Numbered from the stretch's first letter, positions 35,601 to 44,078 are shown. The stretch: 64,000 bases of DNA from Thermoleophilaceae bacterium (GCA_016463365.1 JAEMRJ010000001.1:7320-71319); one strand, 5' to 3'. Notes: generated from the letters alone by a model not told the origin. Made by a program: numbers and translations.

Positions 35601-36183
35601 TGACGGAAAGGCGAAGACAAAAAACCCAAAGAAACGCGCCCAGGCGGTAACCAACTTCGTTCAAGGCGATACCGAGGTCCTCTGCGCCGGCGTCCAGGCG
35701 ATGAAGCTCGGCCATAATCTCGACGTCGCCTCGGTGGTGGTCCTGATCGGCTTCCCCTGGTCATACGAAGCCTTCGAACAGTTCCTCGCCCGTGTGTGGC
35801 GCCGAACCTCCAAACGACCCGTTTCCGTTTACTGCCTGATCGCCAAGGGCACGATCGACGAGCGCAAGTTTCAACTGCTCTCAGACAAAGCGGCCGCCTC
35901 AGACGTCGCTCTCGACGGCCGCCTGGTGGAAGAGAACGAGAAGCCGCACGACTGGAACAAATACCTGCGCGAGATGAAACGCGCCGGCATAGAAGCAGAA
36001 GGCGACGAGCTGCCCGAGGACCAACTTGCCGCCCGCTGGCACGCCCGCCCACTCCCGAAGCTCCGCAGTCTCTACACCAACAAGCGCGGCAAGAAGAGCG
36101 GAATCAAGCCGCTCAAGGGCGTGAAGAGTCCGATCTACAAAGTCTCCAGCGCCCCGGGCGAGCAGACCGCATTCTTCGACTGA
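32659..36183 (+). CDS. N6-adenine DNA methylase / SNF2-type helicase fusion
   Basis: 1174 residues. The N-terminal methylase domain has the SAM motif FDPTAGDGALL at about 73-83 and catalytic NPPF at about 133. The helicase has a P-loop MGGGKTAG near 535, APQDLHDQWRREAKKF, Walker B DELS near 708, TGTP near 735, and the superfamily 2 motif VI QFLARVWRR near 1040. A four-Cys zinc ribbon (CPSC, CSTC) is inserted at about 662-683. Such fusions occur on plasmids and phages; roles proposed for similar proteins include anti-restriction methylation and DNA remodelling. The P-loop is MGGGKT rather than the usual GxGKT spacing. No specificity subunit or nuclease is nearby, so it does not look like a restriction system. 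First gene of a run leading to DprA, ComM and ParB. Confidence 0.85.
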   Translation: MPASSSQKPAKSRQKRGQLTDSATATADVLASSNAILRPTRPGAGQRGLQQFFTPPVVSDFAHHVFGLNSFPVFDPTAGDGALLTSAPRDMRFGVEIDADHVAVGPYTAIRGDIQRVYPLMRAAGVTFPRILANPPFGLDDWSDRALSKGKKINSTLLTFRYCLGLLDPHGAGLFVAGRDRFNKLVLAGDELDAKSVVLAIDIDDLFDDVALPCTIALFTQTNNRSEIAFRRFSATAEELATKTLRDEIRVAFREGTNYVPAAPPSRAYDAKAQMETDFETIAGEYERRLATSDLTQDFDVMVKGGKLSIKPSPFAKIAVVQRGFDKLRQLEGLHGQSPAYFAINVRDWNLLNELARDEVLTIDPTALARIEKHIEKSRLQLRPMYPIPPQMRLGFLDDTERIQCTTTDADKGYRTGEWYDVTVDSKVSKETETRLHEQRNGKSELRRFEKEKKILRIRIGDQLFNESAEDIEYIIEHFELPEVGDLATDHPKELEHARKVLKEISEENGFEWADFQQEDLARCVIKERALLTWSMGGGKTAGILGTAEAWVRTGRAKNRVLIIAPQDLHDQWRREAKKFLGTSDRQLESIETPADAERVRRHFKNGGEGWYLTSYEALSLKGTRGTELLPVQALAEAGTTDISDPDEPAISRLTATTEEACPSCKENGTPWSGTHCSTCGYTHYLTRVKNVASRLSVAFKDGVIAVDELSMVRGDTSLRSLALRGMRSRCRLGATGTPISNYVNDCFWGVAWTIGWGSPRFPYDYEAGKSKFEKDFCVIEYQMGSSKSNEQHRRERRKVMPEVTNLSMLWKLLSINMVRRRQTDMGDMVERTFHPVEVPMGVNQLHMNTAWLKGFPSWFAEKNPDHPLVEHDLVEKFQATLGLLWKMEYAASLPEADPHVDWVRESGPRYIEKQPNGAQTQINPSNMTPKFVKALEIIEEHVANGEKVLVGSALVDAGPLVSRLLTARGIKSAHITDISADGKAKTKNPKKRAQAVTNFVQGDTEVLCAGVQAMKLGHNLDVASVVVLIGFPWSYEAFEQFLARVWRRTSKRPVSVYCLIAKGTIDERKFQLLSDKAAASDVALDGRLVEENEKPHDWNKYLREMKRAGIEAEGDELPEDQLAARWHARPLPKLRSLYTNKRGKKSGIKPLKGVKSPIYKVSSAPGEQTAFFD

Positions 36184-36197
36184 TTTCGCCGCTAGTA

Positions 36198-36222
36198 CCG
36201 CGAGCGGGCAAGCCGCTCGCGG
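36198..36222. repeat. GC hairpin in intergenic gap
   Basis: CCGCGAGCGG-5-CCGCTCGCGG, a ten-base near-perfect stem starting just after GTA, in the 125-base gap behind the methylase-helicase gene. It has no T-tract; it may be an attenuator or belong to the family of GC hairpins seen at 15.6, 22.3 and 45.6 kb. Confidence 0.4.
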
Positions 36223-36308
36223 CGGCTCGGTCCCAGCAAACGCGATCCCTGCGCGTTGGGGCCAATTCGGATTCCGAATATCTGACCACCCGCTTCCCCA
36301 AGAGAAGG

Positions 36309-36953
36309 ATGACCCCGACTAATCAACTCCCCACCCGCACCGACCAACTTGCAGACTTGGTCAACGCACATTGGACCGACAGCCCAGATGCGCCCGTGTC
36401 CGATCCGCTGGAGCTGACTGATTACTTCACAGGCGAACTTCCTTGCGGGCAGTTCGCGCTCGTCTGCTCGGCTCCCTTGGCGCCGGCGCAGCGAAGCATC
36501 AGCCCCGATTACCCGACTCTCCTATCGGCCATGCGCCAAGCGTCAGATCTCCTAAGAAGCCATCTACGAGAAGAAACCCCACTTGAAATCGTCAACCTCG
36601 ATACCGGCGAACGCTGGATTCCCGAATACCCCAAGCTCGGCTGGGTCGTCACGCCGCGACTTCCGCTGGCCGCCCAACAACACGCCGCCATGCAACTAGA
36701 CAAAACAGGCACCGAATACGCGCCATTAGAAGGCGCTGAGAGCAAACGCCCTGGCGCGCTCTACGCGCTAACGAGCGAACTCCACACGAACAACATCGCC
36801 GCAGCGACCGTGCACGGGCAGGTGCACACATCCGAAGACTTCGCCGCGGTTTGGAACAAGCTCTCAAACCGCTACACGGCCGGGATCCCCATCAGCGGCG
36901 CCCGTATGAAAAAGCTCGTCGCTCGCTGCGTAACCGCACTCAACTCCCAATAG
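36309..36953 (+). CDS. Unknown 214-residue protein
   Basis: Soluble protein with no recognised family; Ala/Leu/Glu-rich with a strand pair (LEIVNLDTGERWIPEY and LGWVVTPRLPL). The ATG is preceded by AGAGAAGG, which is too close for an ideal ribosome site, so the start is uncertain. It ends nine bases before the DprA-like gene and is probably co-transcribed with it and the methylase-helicase. Confidence 0.6.
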   Translation: MTPTNQLPTRTDQLADLVNAHWTDSPDAPVSDPLELTDYFTGELPCGQFALVCSAPLAPAQRSISPDYPTLLSAMRQASDLLRSHLREETPLEIVNLDTGERWIPEYPKLGWVVTPRLPLAAQQHAAMQLDKTGTEYAPLEGAESKRPGALYALTSELHTNNIAAATVHGQVHTSEDFAAVWNKLSNRYTAGIPISGARMKKLVARCVTALNSQ

Positions 36954-36962
36954 GAGCCCTCC

Positions 36963-37802
36963 ATGTCGACCTACGACGACCACCTCGCCGCCGCGAGGGA
37001 GGTCCAATTTGCCATGCAACTTTCGCGCGAGCAGATGGCTGCCAACCGCCAGCTTGTACCGCCCGCGCGCCTCGTCTCCGAGGACTTTCATCCACACGAG
37101 CCGACAGCGGCCGCCCTGGCAAGGCGCTCAATCCGTCAGATCTCGAGCCACGGTGAGTTTTGGCGAACAACAAACCCAACCACGAACACGCAAGGGGGGA
37201 GGCCCTACGAATCCCCTCTCCTCTACGGCATCGGTTCTCGCGCCGCATTTGACACGCTCCGCGCAACCCCTGGCCTGATCATCACCGGTCCCCGCCGTCC
37301 CACTGCTTCCACGGCCGCGCGAACCGCCGCAATCTCTGCCGTTCTGGCCGAAGCCCGGGTTCCACTGATCGCTGGTCTCTCAAACGGCACTGAGACAACC
37401 GCGCTCCGTATGTACCTCGACCGCGCGCCAGACCTCGTCACGGTCGTCCTCGGCAGCTCGCCACTGATCGCCTACCCGACCAACCAGCGCGAGCTCCATA
37501 GACGCGCCATCGCATCCGGCGGCGCAGTAATCAGCCGAACCCCGCACCCGGCGCCGCCAATCCGCCATTCCGAACGCCTGCGCGACCTCACTCGCGTACC
37601 GCTGGCGCGCGTTGCACTCGTAACCGAGACGCGGCCCGCTCCCTCCACGACCGACTCGTTCATCCAGACCGCTCAGGAGAACTCACTCTCCCTCTACACG
37701 TTCAGCACCGACCACCAGGTGCCAAGCGAACACCGCGCGGATCTTCCCCAGATCGCAGACCCCTACGACCTGAGCGCGCTCATTCACTCGACGATCGCCT
37801 AG
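36963..37802 (+). CDS. Divergent DprA-like (SLOG/Rossmann) protein
   Basis: 279 residues. The central region (about 85-205) follows the DprA Rossmann pattern: IGSRAAFDTL, GLIITGPRRPTASTAARTAA, then VPLIAGLSNGTETTALRMYL, in place of the GSR-YG-GxA-GID-AH motifs of DprA. It lacks the C-terminal winged helix of the DprA at 39.4 kb and many canonical residues, so it may bind nucleotide or DNA without loading RecA. Start is an ATG behind AGGAGCCCTCC. It is followed, 54 bases on, by comM, giving dprA-like/comM/dprA in a row. Confidence 0.6.
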   Translation: MSTYDDHLAAAREVQFAMQLSREQMAANRQLVPPARLVSEDFHPHEPTAAALARRSIRQISSHGEFWRTTNPTTNTQGGRPYESPLLYGIGSRAAFDTLRATPGLIITGPRRPTASTAARTAAISAVLAEARVPLIAGLSNGTETTALRMYLDRAPDLVTVVLGSSPLIAYPTNQRELHRRAIASGGAVISRTPHPAPPIRHSERLRDLTRVPLARVALVTETRPAPSTTDSFIQTAQENSLSLYTFSTDHQVPSEHRADLPQIADPYDLSALIHSTIA

Positions 37803-37856
37803 CGCGCGCCCGCACGAATTCCACCTTTCCCATCAACCAAGTAATCGAGGTCACCG

Positions 37857-39350
37857 ATGCTCGCACGAACCCAATCCTTTTGTATCCAGGGCGCAAAAGC
37901 CGCCAACGTCACCGTCGAAGTTGACATTCGCTCCGGCCTGCCCGCCTTTTCGATCGTCGGCCTACCAGACACGGCAATACGAGAGTCGCGCGAGCGCGTT
38001 CGCGCCGCGATACTCAACGACGGCTTCGAGTTTCCCCAGCGCCGCATCACCATCAACGTCGCTGGCGGGGGAGAGCCCTTTCGCAGCGGCCCCTCACTCG
38101 ATCTTCCGATCGCCTTCGGAATTTTGAAGGCCAGCAATCAGCTGGGGAACACGGACACTGAGAAGATCGCCACAGTCGGCGAACTCTCGCTCGACGGAGC
38201 CGTCCAACCCATCAGAGGCTCGCTACTGATTGCAAAACAAGCGGCGGAGTCGGGCGTCGAACTGCTTGTCGTACCGAGCGCCAACGACCGCGAAGCCCGC
38301 GCCGATCAACACCCACCCGTCTGCGCCGTGCGCCGACTCTCGGACCTCCGGGACTTGACCCCGACCGACCCTCCGAGCGAAAGCACGTCAACGCCAGCCT
38401 TTCCTGACGGGCCAGACATACGCGACCTGCGCGGGCACGCTTTCCCGATTCGCGCCCTCGAGATCGCAGCGGCGGGGTCGCACTCAGTTCTCTTTCGTGG
38501 CGCGCCCGGTTGCGGGAAAACCATGCTGGCGCGCCGGCTTCCCAGCATCCTTCCGCCGATGAGCCACGAAGAAGCGGTTCAAGTGACTGGGCTTCAGAGC
38601 GTCGCCGGCAACCTCCGCGTCGACGGCCTCACCAAACAGCGTCCCTTCCGAGCGCCCCATCACAGCATCTCTGCTTCGGGCCTTGTCGGCGGGCACCACT
38701 CGTTCATTCCAGGAGAGGCATCTCTCTCTCACGCCGGGGTCTTGTTCTTAGACGAATTGTCCGAATTCAGCACTCGCTCCTTGGAGTCACTTCGCCAGCC
38801 TTTAGACGATGGGGAAATCGCCCTCACCAAGGACCAACACACGATCATCCTTCCCGCCCGGTTCCAGCTTGTCGCCGCGACCAACCCATGTCCCTGCGGC
38901 GCGGCCAACACCGCCAAGTGCCGCTGCTCTGCGACCGAGCGAGACCGCTACAACCGCCGCTTGTCGGGACCACTGCTCGACCGCTTCGATATGACCTGCC
39001 CTGTCGAACGGCCAACCCCCGCTGAAGTAGAAGCCGGGCCCATTACCGACTCCAAGACAGTCCGCGCTCGCACGAGCGCAGCGCGCGAGATGCAGCTCGA
39101 GCGCTACTGCGACCTTCCATTTGTTGCCAATGGGGATCTAGACGGCGCCACGACGCGCCGCTTGCTCAAGCCGCCCGACGACGTGCGGGCGATGCTCAAC
39201 GACGGCTACAAACACCACCGCATCTCACTGCGCGGCTACGACCGCACCCTCCGAATCGCCCGCACGATCGCAGACCTCGACGCACGAGACGACATCAGCA
39301 CAGCTGACGTCGCCGAAGCGCTCGCATTCCGTATCGAACCCCTGATCTAG
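37857..39350 (+). CDS. comM: ComM/YifB Mg-chelatase-family AAA+ ATPase
   Basis: 497 residues with the full family layout: N-terminal domain (SFCIQGAKAANVTVEVDI, GLPDTAIRESRERVRAA), P-loop GAPGCGKTMLARRLPSILP near 220, PHHSISASGLVGG, Walker B VLFLDELSEF near 297, the Cys cluster CPCGAANTAKCRC near 343, and the GPLLDRFDM segment with a C-terminal chelatase lid. In naturally transformable bacteria ComM is a hexameric helicase that extends DNA strand exchange during integration of single-stranded DNA. Finding it on a conjugative element between two DprA-family genes suggests handling of incoming or displaced single strands. Confidence 0.92.
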   Translation: MLARTQSFCIQGAKAANVTVEVDIRSGLPAFSIVGLPDTAIRESRERVRAAILNDGFEFPQRRITINVAGGGEPFRSGPSLDLPIAFGILKASNQLGNTDTEKIATVGELSLDGAVQPIRGSLLIAKQAAESGVELLVVPSANDREARADQHPPVCAVRRLSDLRDLTPTDPPSESTSTPAFPDGPDIRDLRGHAFPIRALEIAAAGSHSVLFRGAPGCGKTMLARRLPSILPPMSHEEAVQVTGLQSVAGNLRVDGLTKQRPFRAPHHSISASGLVGGHHSFIPGEASLSHAGVLFLDELSEFSTRSLESLRQPLDDGEIALTKDQHTIILPARFQLVAATNPCPCGAANTAKCRCSATERDRYNRRLSGPLLDRFDMTCPVERPTPAEVEAGPITDSKTVRARTSAAREMQLERYCDLPFVANGDLDGATTRRLLKPPDDVRAMLNDGYKHHRISLRGYDRTLRIARTIADLDARDDISTADVAEALAFRIEPLI

Positions 39351-39360
39351 AGGACGCCCC

Positions 39361-40410
39361 ATGAACGCCTGCCCAGCTTGCATCAGCGAGTCCGTCCAAC
39401 GCGCCCTGACCCTCACGGACAATGGCGCCAATTCCTTCGAAAACTACGGCAAGGATCTCGCCAGCCTGACTGACCAACTCCGATCCCTTCACAGCGATTT
39501 TGAATCCCGCCTGACCGAGATCACCTCCACGCTCACAACCGAGGAAGCGAGCGAGACTTTCGGCGCCTACTGCCGCCACGACGAACACTTTCCGACGCGC
39601 ATCGCCGAGCACCACCCTGAGGTCGCCGTGATCTACGTCTGCGGCAATCTGGCGACCTTCGAAGCCCTGAACGAAAAGGAGACGCTCGCCCTGGTCGGAG
39701 CCAGACGCGCAAGCGCCTACGGCCGTGAAGTCGCCTATTCGTTCGCCAACGACGCAGCCTCTCGCGGCGTCATCGTCATCACAGGAATGGCGCTCGGCGT
39801 CGACGGAGCAGCCAACCGCGGCGCGCTCCAGGGAAGCGGGGAGACGATCGCCTTCCTTGCCGGGCCTCCGACGCAGGCCTACCCACGCTCTCACCGATTG
39901 CTCTATGAGCAGATCACGCAGAAGGGGTGCGCCATCTCGATCATGCCTCCGGGTCTTCAGGAAACCAGAGCCGCATTCCAATTGCGCTCAACGCTGATCG
40001 GCACGCTCGCAGCTGGCTCGGTCTTTGTCGAAGGAAGCGAGAACTCGGGCGCGATGTTCACGCTCAACGAAGCCCGCCGCGCCGGCAACATGGTGGGCGC
40101 CGTTCCCGGCCCCATAACCGGACCTCTTTCCAGCGGCCCCAACAACCTGATCGCCGGCGACGCGCGCGTCATCTGCAGTTCAGATGACCTCTTCGATTAC
40201 GACACGACGGAGCCGGCCACCCGGCACCGCGGCGAGCTACCAGATACCGACCGAAGCGTGCTTGCCGCACTCAACGACGGCCACGACACGCCCCGCCAGC
40301 TCGCCACGCAGCTCCCCGATCTCGCCCCAAGAGACATTTCTGCCGCCCTCGGCCGACTCGAACTCCTCGGGTACATCGTCCGAGCGGACGACGCCTACCG
40401 CCTCAACTGA
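39361..40410 (+). CDS. dprA: DprA/Smf DNA-processing protein
   Basis: 349 residues. The Rossmann core is clear: LVGARRASAYGREVAY, VIVITGMALGVDGAANRGAL, TIAFLAGPPTQAYPRSHRLL, and SGAMFTLNEARRAGNMVGAVPG. The C-terminal 60 residues form a winged helix (SVLAALNDGHDTPRQLATQL). The N-terminus has a short CPAC pair not typical of DprA. DprA binds single-stranded DNA and loads RecA; on a plasmid it could protect or convert incoming transferred strands. It is ten bases downstream of comM. Confidence 0.9.
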   Translation: MNACPACISESVQRALTLTDNGANSFENYGKDLASLTDQLRSLHSDFESRLTEITSTLTTEEASETFGAYCRHDEHFPTRIAEHHPEVAVIYVCGNLATFEALNEKETLALVGARRASAYGREVAYSFANDAASRGVIVITGMALGVDGAANRGALQGSGETIAFLAGPPTQAYPRSHRLLYEQITQKGCAISIMPPGLQETRAAFQLRSTLIGTLAAGSVFVEGSENSGAMFTLNEARRAGNMVGAVPGPITGPLSSGPNNLIAGDARVICSSDDLFDYDTTEPATRHRGELPDTDRSVLAALNDGHDTPRQLATQLPDLAPRDISAALGRLELLGYIVRADDAYRLN

Positions 40411-40485
40411 CCTATCAAAAGATTCCCAGCCAGAACTGCACGACCCCCAACCATGCAAACAACCCCGAGCAAGAAGGACACATCA

Positions 40486-42138
40486 ATGAGCACCACCGCA
40501 ACAAGACCGACCACGCAGGCCGAGATGGTCGACCCGAACCTGATTGACGTCGCCAAAGACTTCAACCCCCGTCGAAGCTTCGACACCGAGGCAGACAAGA
40601 AGCTGGCCGAGAGCGTAAAGCTCAACGGCGTCAAGCAGAGCTTGCTCGTCACCGAAGGCGAGAACGGTCGCTACAACCTCGTTGCCGGTGAGCGCCGGCT
40701 CCGCGCAGCGAAATCGGCCAAGGTCGACCTCGTGCCCGTCGTCATTGAGCAGCCGTCAACCGACACCCAGATTCACGCGCTGATGGAGAACGTCGCTCGC
40801 ATGAGCGTGAACCCGATCGACGAGGCGAAGGCGATCACACAGATCCTCAACACCACGAAGATCTCCCAAAAAGAGCTCGCGGCAAACCTCGCGGTCACGC
40901 AGTCGCACATCACCGAGCGCAAGCGCCTCCTCACGCTCCCAGAGGCGGCCCAGGAACTCATCGCCAACGGCGAGCTTCCGGTCGCCGCCTCTCGCTACCT
41001 CGAGAAGATCGCCGAAGGCAGCAGCACTCTCGCCGCGCACTTCGCCAAGCAGCTGACAACCGACCCCTACGAGCGCTTCCGCTCGGACCCCGTCACCCAA
41101 GGCGTTCGCCTTCTGCAGGACGTCTCGGACAACGTCGGCAAAGACATCGAGGGCCTGCCCAAGCTCGAAGCCGTCGCAATCCTCGATCGCCAGCTGCGCC
41201 CGACCGCAGTCAAGGTTCACTGGCCGGAGGACAAGGAAGACCTGAAGAAGGCGTGGGAGCAGCACGCGGCCCAGGAGAACTACGACTGGGACTACGCAAT
41301 GCCAAGTCCCGACGCTGAGAACACGATGACTTCTTCCAGCGCCATCAAGCTCGACAACGAGAATGACTGGCAGCGCGCCACCTGGGTCACCTGCGACCGC
41401 GAAGCGATCATCGACGCGATCGAGAACGCGGTCATCGACTACGAAGAGCGACTCGAAGAAGCCGCCGCATACCGCGCGAAGGCCGCGGCCGAGCGCGAGA
41501 AGGCCGGTAGCAACGGAACCGCATCCGGAGCAAGCGCCGCAGCGGGCGCAAGCGCGACCTCAGCCGAACCCGGCCCCAGCGACTTCGAGAAGCGTGAGGA
41601 GGCCAAGCAGGCTGCGTTCGTCAAGAACACAGAGATCGGACGCAACAGCCTGACCAAACTCGCCCTGCTCAAGCCCACCCTCCCGATCATCAAGACGTTG
41701 GCTCTCGGCTACCTGCACCACAACAACGATCTCGCCGGCGCCGGCATCGCCCTGACCGACGAACGCCTACAGGAAGTCGAGATCATCGAGCAGAAGAACG
41801 GCAAGAAGCGCACGAAGGTCACCTACAAGAGCTACCACGAAGCAGGCGAGATCCTCGAAGACCGCATCATGCGCGCCAAGAGCGTCGATGAAGTACTCGG
41901 AATCCTCTTCACGGCGATCGTCGCCGGCCTCAACGCTTCGACTGACGCGACGCTCGCGAGTGACAAGCGCCACTGGAGCAACGCGGCTTTCCGCTACAGC
42001 TTCTCCAAGTCAGACAAGTTCGCAAGCAATGAGGTCGAAAAGCTCGCTGCCCGCGTTCTGCCCAAGGAGAAGCCGGCACCCAAGAAGACCGCCGCCAAGA
42101 CAACTCCGGCCGCAAAGAAGGCAACGGCCGCCAAGTGA
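40486..42138 (+). CDS. ParB/Spo0J-family DNA-binding protein with long C-terminal extension
   Basis: 550 residues. The N-terminal 200 match ParB: FNPRRSFDTEADKKLAESV, VAGERRLRAAKSA (the GERR CTP-binding box) and a helix-turn-helix ISQKELAANLAVTQSHITER. The remaining 350 residues are longer than in chromosomal ParB and end in an Ala/Lys/Pro-rich tail. The start at 40486 has AAGAAGGA eight bases upstream and is preferred over an ATG 33 bases earlier. It is 16.6 kb from parA, which has its own small partner, so this may be a separate ParB-like clamp, for example for transcription or DNA processing. Confidence 0.82.
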   Translation: MSTTATRPTTQAEMVDPNLIDVAKDFNPRRSFDTEADKKLAESVKLNGVKQSLLVTEGENGRYNLVAGERRLRAAKSAKVDLVPVVIEQPSTDTQIHALMENVARMSVNPIDEAKAITQILNTTKISQKELAANLAVTQSHITERKRLLTLPEAAQELIANGELPVAASRYLEKIAEGSSTLAAHFAKQLTTDPYERFRSDPVTQGVRLLQDVSDNVGKDIEGLPKLEAVAILDRQLRPTAVKVHWPEDKEDLKKAWEQHAAQENYDWDYAMPSPDAENTMTSSSAIKLDNENDWQRATWVTCDREAIIDAIENAVIDYEERLEEAAAYRAKAAAEREKAGSNGTASGASAAAGASATSAEPGPSDFEKREEAKQAAFVKNTEIGRNSLTKLALLKPTLPIIKTLALGYLHHNNDLAGAGIALTDERLQEVEIIEQKNGKKRTKVTYKSYHEAGEILEDRIMRAKSVDEVLGILFTAIVAGLNASTDATLASDKRHWSNAAFRYSFSKSDKFASNEVEKLAARVLPKEKPAPKKTAAKTTPAAKKATAAK

Positions 42139-42371
42139 TCCCGCCCGCATGGCAAGCCTGCGCGGCAGCGGCGCGCTCGACGCTCAACACGATGGGCGCG
42201 CTCTGCCCGCCGGACGCCCGGCACCGCGATCGACTGCACGACCTCCACGCATCGCTCGCCCGGCTCGCCGCCACTGGCGACGCCAACGGCATCTGCTCAC
42301 TTTTTGACGAAATCAGCTTCGACTACAGCGCGAACAACCAGCGAGAAATCATCCGCTGCTTTGCCAACTGA
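42135..42371 (+). CDS. Small protein coupled to ParB-like gene
   Basis: 78 residues with GTG start overlapping the ParB-like stop as GTGA. It is helical, with an ARHRDRLHDLHASLARL type helix and two Cys. No family recognised; length and coupling support a real gene. Confidence 0.55.
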   Translation: MIPPAWQACAAAARSTLNTMGALCPPDARHRDRLHDLHASLARLAATGDANGICSLFDEISFDYSANNQREIIRCFAN

Positions 42372-42701
42372 GTCCCGGACCTCCTTGCAGCGGCCTCACG
42401 GGTGGATGCACCAGAGGGTGAGAAACACCAACTAACTGCGAGCGCTCGTTTCTCGCGCGAAGTCACGGCCGCCTCGGCCGCCGTCGTCGCTTGCGCGCCG
42501 TCAAAAAGCGGTCGGCGGCGTTGCCGCCTTGATTGAACAAGCGCCGAACGCCGGCGTGTCCAGGCAAGCCGCCGCTTCGCGGCGGTCGGACCACAAGGGC
42601 CCGACCTGACCAAGCCGACGCCCGACGCCCGTCATGGGGGCGTAAGAGAAACGGCTTTGTATCCAACGCGAAGCCACGTTTAGACCCTGGAGGTCTCAAT
42701 C
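42372..42701. other. Hairpin-rich intergenic region
   Basis: 330 bases with no gene. It contains at least four short GC dyads, including CGGCCGCCTCGGCCG, GGCGGCGTTGCCGCC, CGCCGAACGCCGGCG and GCCGCCGCTTCGCGGCGG. These could end the ParB transcript and structure the leader of the second SSB gene. The SSB ribosome site (TGGAGG) is at its end. Confidence 0.45.
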
Positions 42702-43133
42702 ATGTACAGCAACAACAGCATCAACATCACGGGCAACGTCGGCAACAACCCGCGTTACAACGCCCCGAAGTCAGACAGCAAGGACGACGTCAAGCGCGCA
42801 AGCCTCTTCTTCCAGGTCGCGGTCGAGCCGCAGCCGGGCAAGAAGGACAGCGAGAACAACTACGTCGACCAGGACCCGTACTGGGTTCCCTGCGCGATCT
42901 TCGGTGCCCGCGCCGTGACCCTCGCCGAGAACTCGGTGATCAAGTCCGGCCAGCGCCTCGTGATCCTCGGTTCGCTCCGCATCACGAAGGAGCAGCTCAC
43001 GCTCGTCGGTGGCGAGACCACCAGCCGCGCGAAGCCGCTCGTCGTGGTCGAGAACTTCGAGATCATGCCCACCCGCAAGGCGGCATCCTCGAGCGCTTCG
43101 ACCGAGCCGGCCGAAGACGCAATCCCGGCCTAG
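42702..43133 (+). CDS. ssb: Second single-stranded DNA-binding-like protein
   Basis: 143 residues with the SSB opening NNSINITGNVGNNP, a YWVPCAIFGARAVTLAEN strand-turn, GQRLVILGSLRI and an acidic Ser/Ala-rich tail. It differs from the first SSB in having a longer loop before the central strands and a tail ending DAIPA, without a terminal Phe. A monocistronic position between a hairpin-rich leader and a strong terminator suggests separate, perhaps high, expression. Function as SSB is very likely. Confidence 0.82.
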   Translation: MYSNNSINITGNVGNNPRYNAPKSDSKDDVKRASLFFQVAVEPQPGKKDSENNYVDQDPYWVPCAIFGARAVTLAENSVIKSGQRLVILGSLRITKEQLTLVGGETTSRAKPLVVVENFEIMPTRKAASSSASTEPAEDAIPA

Positions 43134-43221
43134 CCGGGAAGGGCGGCGCGACCAGCGGCGACTCTCGCCGCTGGGCTGCCACCCACACACGCCAGACCAA
43201 AAAAATCAGAAGCATCAAACG

Positions 43222-43254
43222 ACCCCGGAGGCCAAGACGGCTCTGGGGTTTTTT
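43222..43254 (+). terminator. Intrinsic terminator after second ssb
   Basis: ACCCCGGAG-10-CTCTGGGGT followed by six T. Confidence 0.85.
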
Positions 43255-43458
43255 GCGTGCTCCTGTGGTTCTCCTCAGGTCACACGGCAGCCCTCGGGAT
43301 CCACTTCCGCCCGAGGGTTGCCGCTCCTCTTCGCGCGCGCCAAGTCGGTCGGCGGCGGGGGAGAGGCCCGGCCGGCGCGCTGCCGCCTTGAACGCACCGC
43401 ATCCTGCGAACTGCCCATCAAGAGAGATACCGCCCGCAGGCGGGCGGAGGCAGAGGAC

Positions 43459-43725
43459 ATGAAGATGGAACTACAGATCAGCGGCCAGATAACGGCGATC
43501 GACGCCGCGCTGGATCGCGATTGGGCAACCGTGGACATCACCCGCGAAGTACGCCCAGGCGCCACCCGCACTTTCTCCGTCGTCGTCGCACGCAAAGCAC
43601 TCAGCGCCGGCCTCGGTGACTCCGTCACGGCAGAGGTTCGCGGCGTGAATCACACCAGCAAGCTCGCCGACGGCCAGCTGCAAATCGACGTCCTCTTCAT
43701 CGCCCGCTCGATTGCCAATCACTGA
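43459..43725 (+). CDS. Small beta-rich protein, possible OB-fold
   Basis: 88 residues beginning KMELQISGQITAI; five predicted strands ending LQIDVLFIARSI resemble an SSB-like OB fold, and it lies close to ssb. Start ATG at 43459 behind a GAGG site; an ATG six bases on is also possible. No family recognised. Confidence 0.55.
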   Translation: MKMELQISGQITAIDAALDRDWATVDITREVRPGATRTFSVVVARKALSAGLGDSVTAEVRGVNHTSKLADGQLQIDVLFIARSIANH

Positions 43726-43739
43726 CCAGGAGGAGCACC

Positions 43740-44078
43740 ATGCCCCAACCAAACACACACCTACCCAGCGCAGCCGCGATCGAGCCGATCTCCTCAGACT
43801 CGCGCGTTCGCATCGACGTTCCCGGCGTGATCGACGAATGCTGCGAGCCCTTCGCGAGCGTTCACTACTACGCCAACGTGACCGAAGAGTCGGCCACGCC
43901 TGGCACCTGCTCAAACGCCGACTGCGTGAACGGCGACGTCGAAGTCCCGCAGGACGGCACCTACGACGGCGTCTGGTTCGCACCTTCGCCTTGCCCCGAC
44001 TGCAACCGCGAAGAGTTCGAGCGCCTTCACGCCGAGACTCCGCGCGACCTGAACTCCGAAGGACCGATTGGCCTATAA
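43740..44078 (+). CDS. Small zinc-ribbon-like protein
   Basis: 112 residues with two adjacent Cys (DECCEPF), then C-x4-C (CSNADC) and C-x2-C (CPDC), consistent with a zinc ribbon. Ribosome site CAGGAGGAG six bases before the ATG is strong. Unknown function, acidic overall. Confidence 0.65.
   Translation: MPQPNTHLPSAAAIEPISSDSRVRIDVPGVIDECCEPFASVHYYANVTEESATPGTCSNADCVNGDVEVPQDGTYDGVWFAPSPCPDCNREEFERLHAETPRDLNSEGPIGL

Noticed and set aside
35796..36308. N-terminal extension of the 214-residue protein overlapping the methylase-helicase gene
   Set aside because: The extension is an Arg/Pro-rich shadow of the helicase gene; a start at 36309 fits the gene spacing better.
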